From Closterium sp. NIES-65 (lineage: Eukaryota > Streptophyta > Zygnematophyceae > Desmidiales > Closteriaceae), in NCBI GenBank assembly GCA_948144175.1, contig CANXME010002189.1, positions 1 through 64,000 of the forward strand: a stretch of DNA of 64,000 bases. Reading direction: 5' to 3'. This document shows positions 31,601 to 41,002 of this stretch, piece by piece. Below the pieces are notes generated by a model. That model saw only the letters and a program-made list of their open reading frames with translations. It made no database searches and was not told where the DNA came from. The position numbers and the translations under genes are program-made. The first letter of the stretch is position 1; every line of letters begins with the position of its first letter.

Positions 31601-34600
31601 GCTGCATAAGCTCTTCATGCACTCCACCATTCTGCTGCTCAAGGTGGGCCAGAGGAGGGGGGGGGGAGCGAGGATGTGAGGAAGGTACGAAAGGGGAGGA
31701 AGGTACGAAAGGGGAGGAAGGTACGAAAGGGGAGGAAGGTGAGCAAGAGGTGAGGCTTGAGCAAGAGGTGAGGCTTGAGCAAGAGGTGAGGCTTGAGCAA
31801 GAGGTGAGGCTTGAGCAAGAGGTGAGGCTTGAGCAAGAGGTGAGGCTTGAGCAAACGGAGAGCCAGCACACCTTTCCTCAGCCTGAATTTCCTTGTCTCT
31901 TCCCTTGTGTGCTTTTTTCCTCACCCCCTCCTTTCCTCGCCCCTCCCCTGTCTCTCTCGCTCTCTCCCCTGGCATGCACCAGCTGTTGCCGCTGTGGCTA
32001 TGCGTCAAGGTTTTCTGGTTCATGCGAGCCCCGTTCGGCCTGCTGCAGGTACGGCAGGGCGGGGGAGGGGAGGGGAAGGGGAAGGGGAAGGGGAAGGGGA
32101 AGAGGAGGAGGGGGGGTAATCACAATTTCTCCTTGTCTCACAGCTTGGCATTCCAGTGTGGCAAAAGCTGAGTTGTTTTGCTGGCGAGCAGTGGAGCTAA
32201 TGCTGTGCGGCGTCGCAATCCTAATTCGTGCGGTGCGGTGCGGTGCGGTGTGGGGCGGTGGTGCAGGTGACAGCAGGGGAGACCCAGGCGGTGCATGAGA
32301 GGACACTGGCCACCATATACCGGGACAAGGTCATGGACGTGCAAGGGCAGGTGAGCTGAGAGCAGGGGGTCCCACCCACCCAAGAGGGCCCATGACTTTG
32401 TCCCAAGAGACAGAAGCATGAAAGAGCCGAGTTGTGTTGAGCATTTTTTTTAGAGAGGGCTAGACTGACTGTAAGCAGCATGTCAAGCCTTAACGTGCTT
32501 CTGAAACACTATTCCATTTATCGTATGTTGGGCTTGGTCTGCCTTGCCGTTGACCTTCTCTTCCCATTACCATAGAGTCATAGACACCCTTGGTGTTCCA
32601 TGCAGACCCTTGGTGTTCCATGCAGACCCTTCTGCATTGCCCTTACTTCCTTCTCTCCCCACCTGACCGCGTGCCCTGCTGCCCTGCTGCGCTGCCCTGC
32701 TGCCCTGCTGCGCTGCCCTGCTGCCCTGCTGCGCTGCCCTGCTGCCCCCAGGCGGACATCCTCATTCTGGCGCCCAGTGCGTTGGGGCCGTACACCAAAG
32801 ACATGTTCCTCAACCCCCTCCTCGTGCGTATGAAATCAGCCGTGTTCTGAGTCGACTCACAATGACCCATGTTTTTCTAGTCGACTCAAAGCTCAGTGCG
32901 TTGAGGCCCTACACCAAAGACATGTACCTCAACCCCCTCCTCGTGCGTATACCCTTCTACACGTGCTTCACTGCACCGCACCGAACCACGTCGCACCGCA
33001 ATGCACTCTCCCGGCTCAAGCGCCCTGTGCGGCTCGGATACGCTCTCTTCAGTGCGTTGATCAAGCTTCTGTGCTGCTGACCCTCGTATGAAGCTTGATC
33101 AAGGTGCTGTGGATGCATGGGCAACTGCACAGGCGCATGCCCGTGTGTGTTCACGCAACCCATTCACCCCTTGTTTTCCTTGCCATGTCTTGCTATGCCT
33201 GCGCATGCTGTGTGCTGTGCTGCTCCCATCATCCGTCCCCATCCATGCTCTTCTCATCCGTCCCCATCCATGCTCTTCTCATCCGTCCCCATCCATGCTC
33301 TTCTCATCCGTCCCCATCCATGCTCTTCTCAGTCGCTCCGCACTCTAACCGCCCCGCGTGCCCCATGGTTGTATGAACCCATGCAGGTGAACACATACGC
33401 GCTGGGATACTATTACAACATGTGAGTCGAGTTTTGAGTCGACTCAAAACTAAACACATGCGCACTGGGATACTATTACAACATGTGAGTCGAGTTTTGA
33501 GTCAACTCAAAACTAAACACATGCGCACTGGGATACTATTACAACATGTGAGTCGCACCACTGCGCACACTCATCATACCTCACGGGAGTACATGCTGTA
33601 TGCTCAGCCCCATGCCTCCACACAACTGTGTTGTTACCTGCCATTGCATGCCAACTTATGGCTGCTTGTTTCACAGATATTCCCTCCACTTCTTTTCCAC
33701 CTTCCTTACCCCACTAGTGCTCCTTCCCTCCCGCCCCGTGCAACTCCCCCCAATCTCCCACCCCTCCTTCTCCCCCTCCTCTCTCCCCCAGGTATGTGGA
33801 CGGCGTGCCTCTACTCAAGGAGGGCGGCTGTGTGGTGAGAGACCGTGCCATGAAATCACATGCCATGCTACGCTACGTCATGCCATGATGCCATGACACG
33901 CCACGCGTACCATGTGATGACATGCCGTGCCATGCATGTTCGATTGGAGGAGCGCACTCACAGGGTGCCCATGCTCACATCACTGCACCTGCCTGCGACA
34001 CCTCTCATCTGCAGACATCCGTCCTGTCCCTGCATTCATCCACTCCACTCCACTCCCCCTCACCACAGATAATGGTGAACGAGATGAACTACGAGTGGTC
34101 ATCGCCGGCGCACGACGCGTACCGGCGGCTCTTTGAGGAGGTGCTGGCAGTGGCTCCAGGGCTGGACGAGTTTGAGCGCTTCCAGCAGCAGTTCGTGCAG
34201 GACGAGCACCTGAATGACATCTACCGCCAGGGCCTGGGGCCTGCTGCCGTGCACGGCTTTTACATGTACACGTGGGCCGCTCACGGCATGGATAAGGTGC
34301 GTGCTGTGGGTGTCTGGCGTGGGGTATGTATGGTTTGTGCAGGACGAGCAGCTGAATGACATCTACCGCCAGCCGCCTGGGCCTGGGGCCCGCTACCGTG
34401 CACGGGTTCTACATGTACACGTGGGCCGCTCACGGCATGGATAAGGTGCGTGCTGTGGGGGGTGTGGGGAACGTGGGTCATGGGGTGCTGGGCATGTGAC
34501 CATACAGTACGATGTCTGGTGGCATTGTTGGCGCTTCTGCTCATGCTCATGCTGTCGTAGCCTCTCTTGTTCGCGCACCTTTGCCGCCCCTCTGTTTCCC

Positions 34601-35872
34601 CCATTCTCCCCTTCTCCCACTCCGCCTTCCCCCTTGCGCCTGGGCAGGTGGGCAAGGTGTATGTGGTGGGTGCTGTGGACCCGCGGGGGCCGGCTGTGCT
34701 GCGCTGGGAGATGGCGGACAGCATACAGGACGCAGTGGACCAGGTGATTACCCACTGGCACAAAAGGTTGACTTTTGAGTCAACTCAAAAGTCAATGAGC
34801 TGGGAGATGGGAGACAGCATATAGGACGCAGTGGACCAGGTGATTACCAACTCCTTTTGGTAAACTCCAAGCGAGAATAGGCCTATGTGTAGGAAAGGTT
34901 GACTTTTGAGTTGACTCAAAAGTCAACGTGGTGGGAGATGGCAGACAGCATATAGTGGACCAAGTGACACCACGCCCATGCACCTACCCATGCTCCTGCC
35001 CATGCTCCTGCCCATGCACCTACCCATGCTCCTGCCCATGCTCCTGCCTATGCTCCTGCCCATGCTCCTGCCCATGCTCCTGCCCATGCTCCTGCCCATG
35101 CTCCTGCCCATGCTCCTGCCCATGCTCCTGCCCATGCTCCTGCCCATGCTCCTGCCCATGCACCTACCCATGCTCCTGCCCATGCTCCTGCCCATGCTCC
35201 TGCCCATGCTCCTGCCCATGCTCCTGCCCATGCTCCTGCCCATGCTCCTGCCCATGCTCCTGCCCATGCTCCTGCCCATGCTCCTGCCCATGCACCTACC
35301 CATGCTCCTGCCCATGCTCCTGCCCATGCTCCTGCCCATGCTCCTGCCCATGCTCCTGCCCATGCTCCTGCCCATGCTCCTGCCCATGCTCCTGCCCATG
35401 CTCCTGCCCATGCTCCTGCCCATGCTCCTGCCCATGCTCCTGCCCATGCACCTACCCATGCTCCTGCCCATGCTCCTGCCCATGCTCCTGCCCATGCTCC
35501 TGCCCATGCTCCTGCCCATGCTCCTGCCCATGCTCCTGCCCATGCTCCTGCCATGCTCCTGCCATGCTCCTGCCATGCTCCTGCCCATGCTCCTGCCCAT
35601 GCTCCTGCCCATGCTCCTGCCCATGCTCCTGCCCATGCTCCTGCCCATGCTCCTGCCCATGCACCTACCCATGCTCCTGCCCATGCTCCTGCCCATGCAC
35701 CTACCCATGCTCCTGCTCATGCTCCTGCCCATGCTCCTGCCCATGCTCCTGCCCATGCTCCTGCCCATGCTCCTGCCCGTGCTCCTGCCCATGCTCCTGC
35801 CCATGCTCCTGCGCATGCACATACCCATATCCGTACCTGTACCCATACCCATACCCATACCCATATCCATAT

Positions 35873-35966
<94 letters not shown>

Positions 35967-35967
35967 C

Positions 35968-35999
<32 letters not shown>

Positions 36000-36288
36000 G
36001 CTGCACGTGCCTCTGCAATGTCCATCTACGCCTCATTCACACGGCGTCATCCACGCCATAAACATCATTGCCTGTCTCAACTCCCCGTTCCGTCCTCCCT
36101 GCATTGCTCTGTCCCTCTCACTCTTCCCCCAGGCGCGGCTGTTCCTGGGCAACAGCAAGGCGGAGGTGACGTATCTGAGGTGCCCGCCGGTGGGGTATGT
36201 GCGCGTGCACACGGAGGGGCAGGGGGAAGGCAGTGCTGCGGAGCAGGTGCAAGGGGAGGCAGCGCAGGCCGTGGGCAATCACCACTGA
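27221..36288 (+). CDS. LarA-like (lactate racemase N-domain, DUF2088) protein, about 16 exons
   Basis: LarA is a nickel-pincer-nucleotide enzyme in prokaryotes; the substrate of this protein is unknown. Exons: 27221-27475, 27897-28014 (end uncertain), 28438-28541 (start uncertain), 29240-29533, 29947-30042, 30427-30482, 30688-30799, 31352-31447, 31983-32048, 32267-32350, 32752-32823, 33387-33421, 33792-33834, 34069-34296, 34648-34743, 36133-36288; total 1911 nt, 636 residues. Family signatures are RHALDNPVGQPPL, ILMAFDDVSVPLPP, a His in SIALHRF (cofactor-site His), INRHFAEADLVV, GGYKS (candidate cofactor Lys) and HNHDS. The usual His of the PHFFAGYSGG loop is not seen. Exon 1 is Arg/Ser-rich and may be a transit peptide. 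Exon 9 is hydrophobic (LLPLWLCVKVFWF). Introns are packed with minisatellites and duplicated exon edges. Confidence 0.82.
27598..27617. repeat. GGATCC-core palindrome in LarA-like intron 1
   Basis: CTTTTGAGCGGATCCACAAG. It shares the left arm of the family and the CACAAG right end also seen at 19346-19365 and 36343-36362. A related sequence CTTTTGAGATTTCTCCAAA lies at 28146-28164. Confidence 0.55.
28547..28648 (+). repeat. CTG/CCG trinucleotide repeat in LarA-like intron 3
   Basis: An interrupted run of CTG, CCG and TTG triplets follows the exon 3 donor by a few bases. It lies outside the model's exons. Confidence 0.85.
28672..28755 (+). repeat. 13-bp minisatellite in LarA-like intron 3
   Basis: About six copies of GTGCCTTTTCCAG. 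Each copy ends in a pyrimidine-rich stretch plus CAG and starts with GTG, so every unit boundary resembles both a 3' and a 5' splice site. Confidence 0.9.
29062..29239 (+). repeat. 20-bp minisatellite that runs into the exon 4 acceptor
   Basis: Units CCCCCTTGGATCTTGGGTCG (20 bp) and a shorter derivative lacking GATCTT are repeated about nine times. The last unit ends CTTGGGCAG in place of CTTGGGTCG and so supplies the acceptor AG at 29238-29239. The splice site is part of the repeat. Confidence 0.9.
29461..29686 (+). repeat. Duplicated 3' part of exon 4 with a palindrome between copies
   Basis: The last ~73 bases of exon 4 (29461-29533, including GATATGCACGAGACTGTGG) recur at 29614-29686 and are again followed by GTGAGG, so a second donor exists. 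The interval holds CTTCTGAGACGTCTCAAAAG (29543-29562) and a decayed relative at 29593-29608. Confidence 0.88.
30955..31302 (+). repeat. 21-bp minisatellite in LarA-like intron 7
   Basis: About 16 copies of a 21-bp unit containing CACCATGCTCCAGCTTCCCTG, with A/G variation at one site. Because 21 is a multiple of three, long low-complexity frames stay open on both strands; they are not genes. Confidence 0.93.
31352..31643 (+). repeat. Exon 8 and a downstream diverged copy
   Basis: Exon 8 (31352-31447) recurs at about 31549-31643 with the same donor-like end (CTGCTCAAG|GTG). The copy encodes a similar peptide but has no AG directly before it, so it is probably a non-spliced ghost exon. No palindrome is evident between the copies. 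Confidence 0.8.
31676..31858 (+). repeat. Two adjacent 18-bp minisatellites in LarA-like intron 8
   Basis: About four copies of GTACGAAAGGGGAGGAAG (31685-31740) are followed by about seven copies of GAGGTGAGGCTTGAGCAA (31738-31855). Confidence 0.9.
32669..32750 (+). repeat. CTGCCCTG-type repeat before exon 11
   Basis: About four copies of a 21-bp unit made from CTGCCCTGCTGCG run to within a few bases of the exon 11 acceptor at 32750-32751, forming its pyrimidine-rich tract. Confidence 0.8.
32772..32949 (+). repeat. Duplicated exon 11 end with two palindrome relics
   Basis: Exon 11 from 32772 through its donor recurs at 32891-32949 (CAGTGCGTTG...CTCCTCGTGCGTA). Between the copies are TGAGTCGACTCA (32848-32859) and TTTTCTAGTCGACTCAAA (32873-32890), two decayed members of the palindrome family. 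Confidence 0.85.
33231..33330 (+). repeat. 25-bp tandem repeat, four copies, in LarA-like intron 11
   Basis: Four near-perfect copies of a unit beginning ATCCGTCCCCATCCATGC. Confidence 0.9.
33387..33550 (+). repeat. Exon 12 in three tandem copies separated by palindromes
   Basis: Exon 12 plus donor (33387-33430) is followed by two more copies (about 33451-33493 and 33514-33550), period 63 bp. The separators are GTTTTGAGTCGACTCAAAAC at 33431-33450 (perfect) and the same with core TCAA at 33494-33513. Copies 2 and 3 lack the start of the exon and its acceptor. Confidence 0.9.
34185..34446 (+). repeat. Exon 14 end and a downstream diverged copy
   Basis: The last ~110 bases of exon 14 recur at about 34335-34446, including ACATGTACACGTGGGCCGC and the donor GATAAG|GTGCGT. 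The copy has a small insertion that changes the frame. No palindrome is seen at this junction. Confidence 0.82.
34698..34970 (+). repeat. Exon 15 end in three copies separated by two palindromes
   Basis: The exon 15 end (GAGATGGCGGACAGCATACAG...) recurs at about 34800-34850 and 34930-34970. The separators at 34768-34795 and 34899-34926 are 28-bp near-palindromes that are exact reverse complements of each other (cores TCAA and TTGA, shared arms TTGACTTTTGAG). Confidence 0.88.
34977..35820 (+). repeat. 12-bp minisatellite in LarA-like intron 15
   Basis: About 70 copies of CCCATGCTCCTG with periodic CCCATGCACCTA variants. The 3-base multiple keeps long frames open on both strands (Pro/Cys/Ser, Met/Leu/Pro or Gly/Arg/Ser/Met runs); none is a gene. 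Confidence 0.95.
35821..36000 (+). repeat. 6-bp repeat CCCATA in LarA-like intron 15
   Basis: About 29 copies of CCCATA directly after the 12-bp array, possibly derived from it because both share CCCAT. Confidence 0.95.
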
Positions 36289-37341
36289 TGCTGCCGTGTG
36301 GAATCTGCCTCACACTGTTGTGTCACACTGTCACGCTGCCCGCTTTTGAGGCGCCACACAAGGCACACTGTCACACTGACGCACTGCACTGCCCATCAGC
36401 CTCTCTGCAAGAGACTCAGCTGCTGCACATGCGGTGCGATTCGGTGTGGTGCGGTACGATTTCCATGCTAGTTGTGTGAAGGATTTCAAGAGTGTAACTG
36501 TGGTCCTGGAGTATGAAGGGTGCCATGTAGAAGGCGTTATATGCAGGGTATGTGTTGTTCAGCGAAAGCTTATGACCTGGATTAGCGTGGGCGCAATGAT
36601 AAACTGTCAAGCTGTCTGAGAATATACGGTACGGTAACAACAGTCTGGCAGGGCAAAATACCAGTCTACAATCGTAGCACTTGGTAATCAGAGCCACTTT
36701 CCTCTTGTACCGCGCATTTTTCTGCAACCAGCTCTCGTAATTTATTTTTTTCCTTCTTCACTCTAAGGCATAAACACCCCTTGGCATACTAGGCTAGGAG
36801 CCGTTGCCCTCGTGCTCTCTCGCAAGCATGTGCAGTCAAGACCGCGCCTTCCACCTCTCCTGCCTCTTTCTCCTCTCCTTCAATCCTCTTAGCTCCATCT
36901 GCTTTGGGTCAGCACCTTGTGTATCTCTGCTTCCACAGTTCACTTCTGCTTCTGCTTTGCATTCTCACAAACAGGTTCTTCTGGAACAAGTTCTGTAAGT
37001 ATACCGCAACATGAATAGGTTGTGCCTACAAGCAAGGCGAAGTCAAGGTAGCAAAACCCTGAAAGATGAATTACAATCACGCACGGTATGCCGAAAACAC
37101 TCTATACAATACTGCCTCCAGCCTGGGGCTAAGGATGTGCATGCGTTTTAACATAAAGACACGTCAGGTATGCGCCCATTCCAGCAGAGAATACTTTCAA
37201 AGCCATCCCAAATCTATGCTCCTAAACCAGCCGGTCCACGCGAGACTGGGACACGAGAGAGGAGAAGGGCTGGGAGGATGGTAGAGAGGGAGACAAGACA
37301 AGGACTGCTTGAGAAGAGTGGTTGTAGAGACTACGGCGCAG
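36289..37341. other. Convergent intergenic region between LarA-like gene and desaturase
   Basis: About 1 kb holding the 3' ends of two convergent genes. It contains one palindrome-family member (36343-36362, CTTTTGAGGCGCCACACAAG) flanked by a short duplication of CACACTGTCAC. I see no gene or RNA in the rest. Confidence 0.5.
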
Positions 37342-39787
37342 CTACTGCTGAGAAACTGGCTGTTCCGGGAGGGAGAGGCGCTTAATGTCCTTCTGATGGG
37401 GGTACTTGAGGTTGGTGGCCAGCCCTGCAGCCTCGAGCAGCTTTATGATGTACCACGTCACGTCCACCTCGTGCGCGTCCAGCCCATGCCGGCACGAGTA
37501 CTGGAACGCGTGGTGGTTGTTGTGCCACCCCTCGCCAAACGCCAGCAGCCCCACCCACCTGCATTGACAGATACGGTGGCATGGGAGGGAGGGAAGTGTA
37601 GCAGAGAAGAAAGGTGAGCCAACAGGAAGTAGGGAAGAGAGCGCAAGGCGACGAGCCCGTGCAACTGCTACCAGGCGTGCATGTGCCATCCAATCTGGCT
37701 CGCGACATGATGCCTTCTGAGCTTCCCACTGAGCCCAGTGGTTCTCTGCTCAATCTCACCTCACTGAACCTGACAGCTCTGATCCTCACCCAAAACTGAC
37801 TAAACTACCTGCAGATAGCATGCTTCAGGCCAGGAGTGGACACACTCTGGCCAAAGACACCTGAAACACAGTCTTGGACCCATTGTGCAACCGAAGAGGC
37901 TGGCTCACATAGATCTCAAGATCTCAACCCAAGTGCCTGTGGATGTAGGTGCCACAATGTGGATGTAGGTGCCACAACAAGTTCTGACACCTACATCCAC
38001 AGGCCACTTCCGAAGGGAGCGTGTGGGGGACCAAGAAGGGGGGGAAAAGGGGAGGGGAGGGGGTTGAAGGGACGGAAAGGACTTGGCAAGGGCTCACCAG
38101 TTGTTGCGTGAAAGGTCGCCGGTGTTCCAGGATTGATAGCCCCACACGTGTCCCGCTGAGTTGACTAGCCCCGTGATGTGCAGCACCACCACAGAGCGCA
38201 TGCCCTGAGACAGACAGACGGACATGGAATAAACAATAGAGTGAAACGCACAGCTGTCGTTACCCCGACCGCGGCATTTTTATCATGAATTGTCTGCAGT
38301 TCGGTTTTGAGAGGCGCAGCAATGGCTGAAAGCATCCAGAATACACAGAATTGAGCGAAAGTTGCGCAAGCGAGGGAGCACGTACGAAGCCCCAGACGAC
38401 CCAGGGGAAGCCTCCGAGGGCGTAGAGCAGCGCCACGGAGCCGACGGTGTGCCAGTGGTAGGTGGCCTCGATGAAATCGTAAAAGGGGTCGTTCTCCATG
38501 TCCGCGATGTTGTCGCGCACGCCCACCTGTGGTTTTACGTGGTACAGTACGGTACAGTGCAGAAAAAAGGTTGAGTTTGGTGGACAACACGCGGTAAGGA
38601 GTCAGTCCCTCACTCGTAAATGCTGTTACAAAATAACGTCCATTTTCCGTTCCAGGCTGAACTGCTTCCACATTGATCGTGCGGTAGCATGCAAAGGTGA
38701 GCTACGAGGCAGGAAAGCAGCGCACTTGACATTTATCTTACCCGCTGTTGCGTGAAGACTTCGTCGAAAACCCACCCCATGTGGCTGTGCCAGAAGCCAT
38801 CGCATGGCGAGTGCGGGTCGCCGGGCGTGTCGACGAAGCGATGGTGGTAGCGGTGCGCGCTCACCCACTCCTTGGGGTGGCCCTGTAGGGCGCGACGGAG
38901 AGGAAACAGAAAAAGTGGTTGTTTGTGCGGGGAAACAGAATGCGCGTTACGGGAGAGAGTAAGTTTAAAAGAACTCACTGCGCGTCACAGGAAAAGGAAA
39001 TCAGCTGAGAGAACAAGCAATCACAGCGATCGACGAGCAGGAGCAAGGAGAAGCGAGCAACGAGAAACGGCGGCGCACCTGAATGGCGAGAACCCCGAGG
39101 TAGGCGAAAGTGTACTCGAGCCACTTGGGAAGCGTGAACGAACGATGCGCCAGATTGCGGTGGTATGACAGGGTGACCCCAAACAGCCCTGAAAGGTAGA
39201 GCATCAAATGAAATGTAAAGAAGATGAGCATCAAACGCTCGATTACAATCGCTAATTCACGGTTGCGGAAGAAGAAGAAGAAGAGAAAAGAAGGTTCGGA
39301 AGCGAAGAAAAAACGCACCTGTGACGACGTAGAGGCTGAGGAAGAGGCCGAAGTTTTCCCAGGAGAAGGTGGCTGGAGCGAAGAGGCACAGGCCATGGTA
39401 CAAGCTCAAGTTGACGAGGTAGTTCCAGTCCCTCGCCGTGTAGTCCCGGTTGAAGAAATACGGCCGCTTCTGCTGCACCAGCACGTCCGAGAACGGCACG
39501 TGCACCGGCTCATACGGTGGCGGATCTGTCGCCGCGGGTTGCTTGGGAGGAGGTTCCGCCGCGACGGCGCATGAGATTTGTCGCCTTTTGGACTGCAGAC
39601 CGACGGTCGGAGCCGCAGCGGGTTTGAGGGATCGGATGAATGGAGTCGACAGGGCGGGCAATCTCGGGGAGGCTCGGAGTTTGGAGGATATGGCTCCGGC
39701 AGCAGCGCGCACGGGAATTCTCTGGATCTCCGACCCTCGGGTGAGGAAGGCCCCTGATGGGAGGACGGCCGCCGAAGTGGTCGCCAT
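37342..39787 (-). CDS. Plastid acyl-lipid/acyl-CoA delta-9-type desaturase (ADS/FAD5-like), 6 exons
   Basis: This membrane di-iron enzyme introduces a cis double bond into a saturated acyl chain. Exons on the minus strand: 39787-39319, 39188-39079, 38882-38742, 38526-38386, 38204-38098, 37558-37342; total 1185 nt, 394 residues, all GT-AG, in frame. The start ATG is followed by a Ser/Arg/Ala-rich leader of about 70 residues ending near QISCAVAAE, a likely chloroplast transit peptide. The three His boxes are present: HRNLAH in exon 2, HRYHH in exon 3 and HNNHH in exon 6, together with WVSAHRYHHRFVD and [21 protein letters not shown]-type context. Hydrophobic segments flank the boxes. Regioselectivity (delta-9 or delta-7) cannot be told from sequence. 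Divergent neighbour: the ABC1K gene, about 1.2 kb away. Confidence 0.95.
37936..38003 (-). repeat. Perfect 16-bp inverted repeat in desaturase intron 5
   Basis: CCTGTGGATGTAGGTG (37936-37951) pairs perfectly with CACCTACATCCACAGG (37988-38003) around a 36-base loop that itself holds a second copy of GTGGATGTAGGTGCCACA. It could fold in the pre-mRNA or be a foldback remnant. Confidence 0.8.
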
Positions 39788-39842
39788 GGCGCCCTATGAG
39801 GTCAACTTCTGAGACGTCTCAAAAGGTGCCCTATGAGCTCAA
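39788..39842. repeat. Palindrome with flanking microduplication in the desaturase 5' region
   Basis: GGCGCCCTATGAGGTCAA (39788-39805) and GGTGCCCTATGAGCTCAA (39825-39842) are two copies of an 18-bp segment separated by CTTCTGAGACGTCTCAAAAG (39806-39825). The site lies directly upstream of the desaturase ATG, probably in its 5' UTR. Confidence 0.85.
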
Positions 39843-41002
39843 ATCCACACAGGACGCGAGAGTGATGAGCCCTGAACAAAGCTCGAAATAAGATGAATAC
39901 CTGTTACTAGGAAGGTCCAGCAAGGAGGTAATAAGTATGAGGGGTGGGCTTGGGTTGCTCGTTCTCGCATGCGGGGTTTCCCCAATGGAGCTCGGCTCGG
40001 CTCGGCGGCATTCCGGCGGTTGCGCGGGGTTGACGGAGGCTTGGCTTAGAGCGTCGGAACTATCGAGAGATTACTGAGACGGGGAGCTCTTCTCAACCTT
40101 GGGATTCCATCCGAACCTGCGGATGAAACACGAGGATGCCCCACAATCGCATCAGCGACATCTGGCCGTTCCCAGTGCGGCTGGAACTTTGCCGGCTCAG
40201 CACGGACCAATGACGTTGTTCTGAACTCACATACATCTGCCTATCACCCGCGCGACGCCGTCCCTTTCATGGGGACGGGCAACCTCACGTCGTTTACTAG
40301 CCCCTGCTGCTCGGTTTGCCCTGTGGCAGATTCTTCTGTAAAACTGGAATCCAAACCTGTCAGGTGTGACGCGGTTCGCGATTTTGTGCCGGCTGGCTTG
40401 GGAAAAGGATCTAAGTGGGCTGAAAAGAGAAGACTAGCAGGGCGGATGAGCGAAGTAGTAGGCCCGAGAAACCGAACCTGGACTTTTGGAGGGAATGACA
40501 GAGCGCCCAAATTTCTCCTCTTCTAATTCGTTTGTCAGGGATTCCGAACTTCCCACATTGTATTTCTCTATAAGGAACTATACGTGTTCTCCATTGTTTT
40601 TTCTGTCGTTTACTTGTATATTTTATATTTTTATTATACAGATGGTTTCGGGTTTTCTGTTACGGAATGACCCACTTTGTTCATGGTTCTTGTTTTTTCT
40701 TCTCAAGGAGCGCGGTTCTCGGGACGTGTGCTTATTTTTTTAAACACGGTGCATCCAGTTGCTGACAAACTTCTTATCGCGTCAGTCAATGTGCTGATTG
40801 CTCCAAGACGCACTCCCACTTCTTTGGTTCCTGGCCACGTGAATTTTCGTCTGCGCGCCACGTGTTACTCCAGAGTCCAGCCAGACCACCATCATTACAC
40901 TAATTTGGTGCTGTTTCGAGGGGAGAAGTACATGCCAGCTACCCTGTTTTGAGTCACACACATCGTATGTGCAGAGAGTAAAGGTCGTTAGTGGTTGTCG
41001 CT
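39843..41002. other. Divergent promoter region between desaturase and ABC1K
   Basis: About 1.2 kb between head-to-head genes for two plastid proteins. No gene is recognisable. An AT-rich stretch lies at 40613-40640 (TTGTATATTTTATATTTTTA). Shared regulation is possible from the arrangement but no element proves it. Confidence 0.5.

Noticed and set aside
34923..36288. Long Met/Leu/Pro, Pro/Cys/Ser and Gly/Arg/Ser/Met open frames
   Set aside because: Products of the 12-bp and 6-bp intronic repeats. Only the final 52 codons of one plus-strand frame (from 36133) are real, as LarA-like exon 16.
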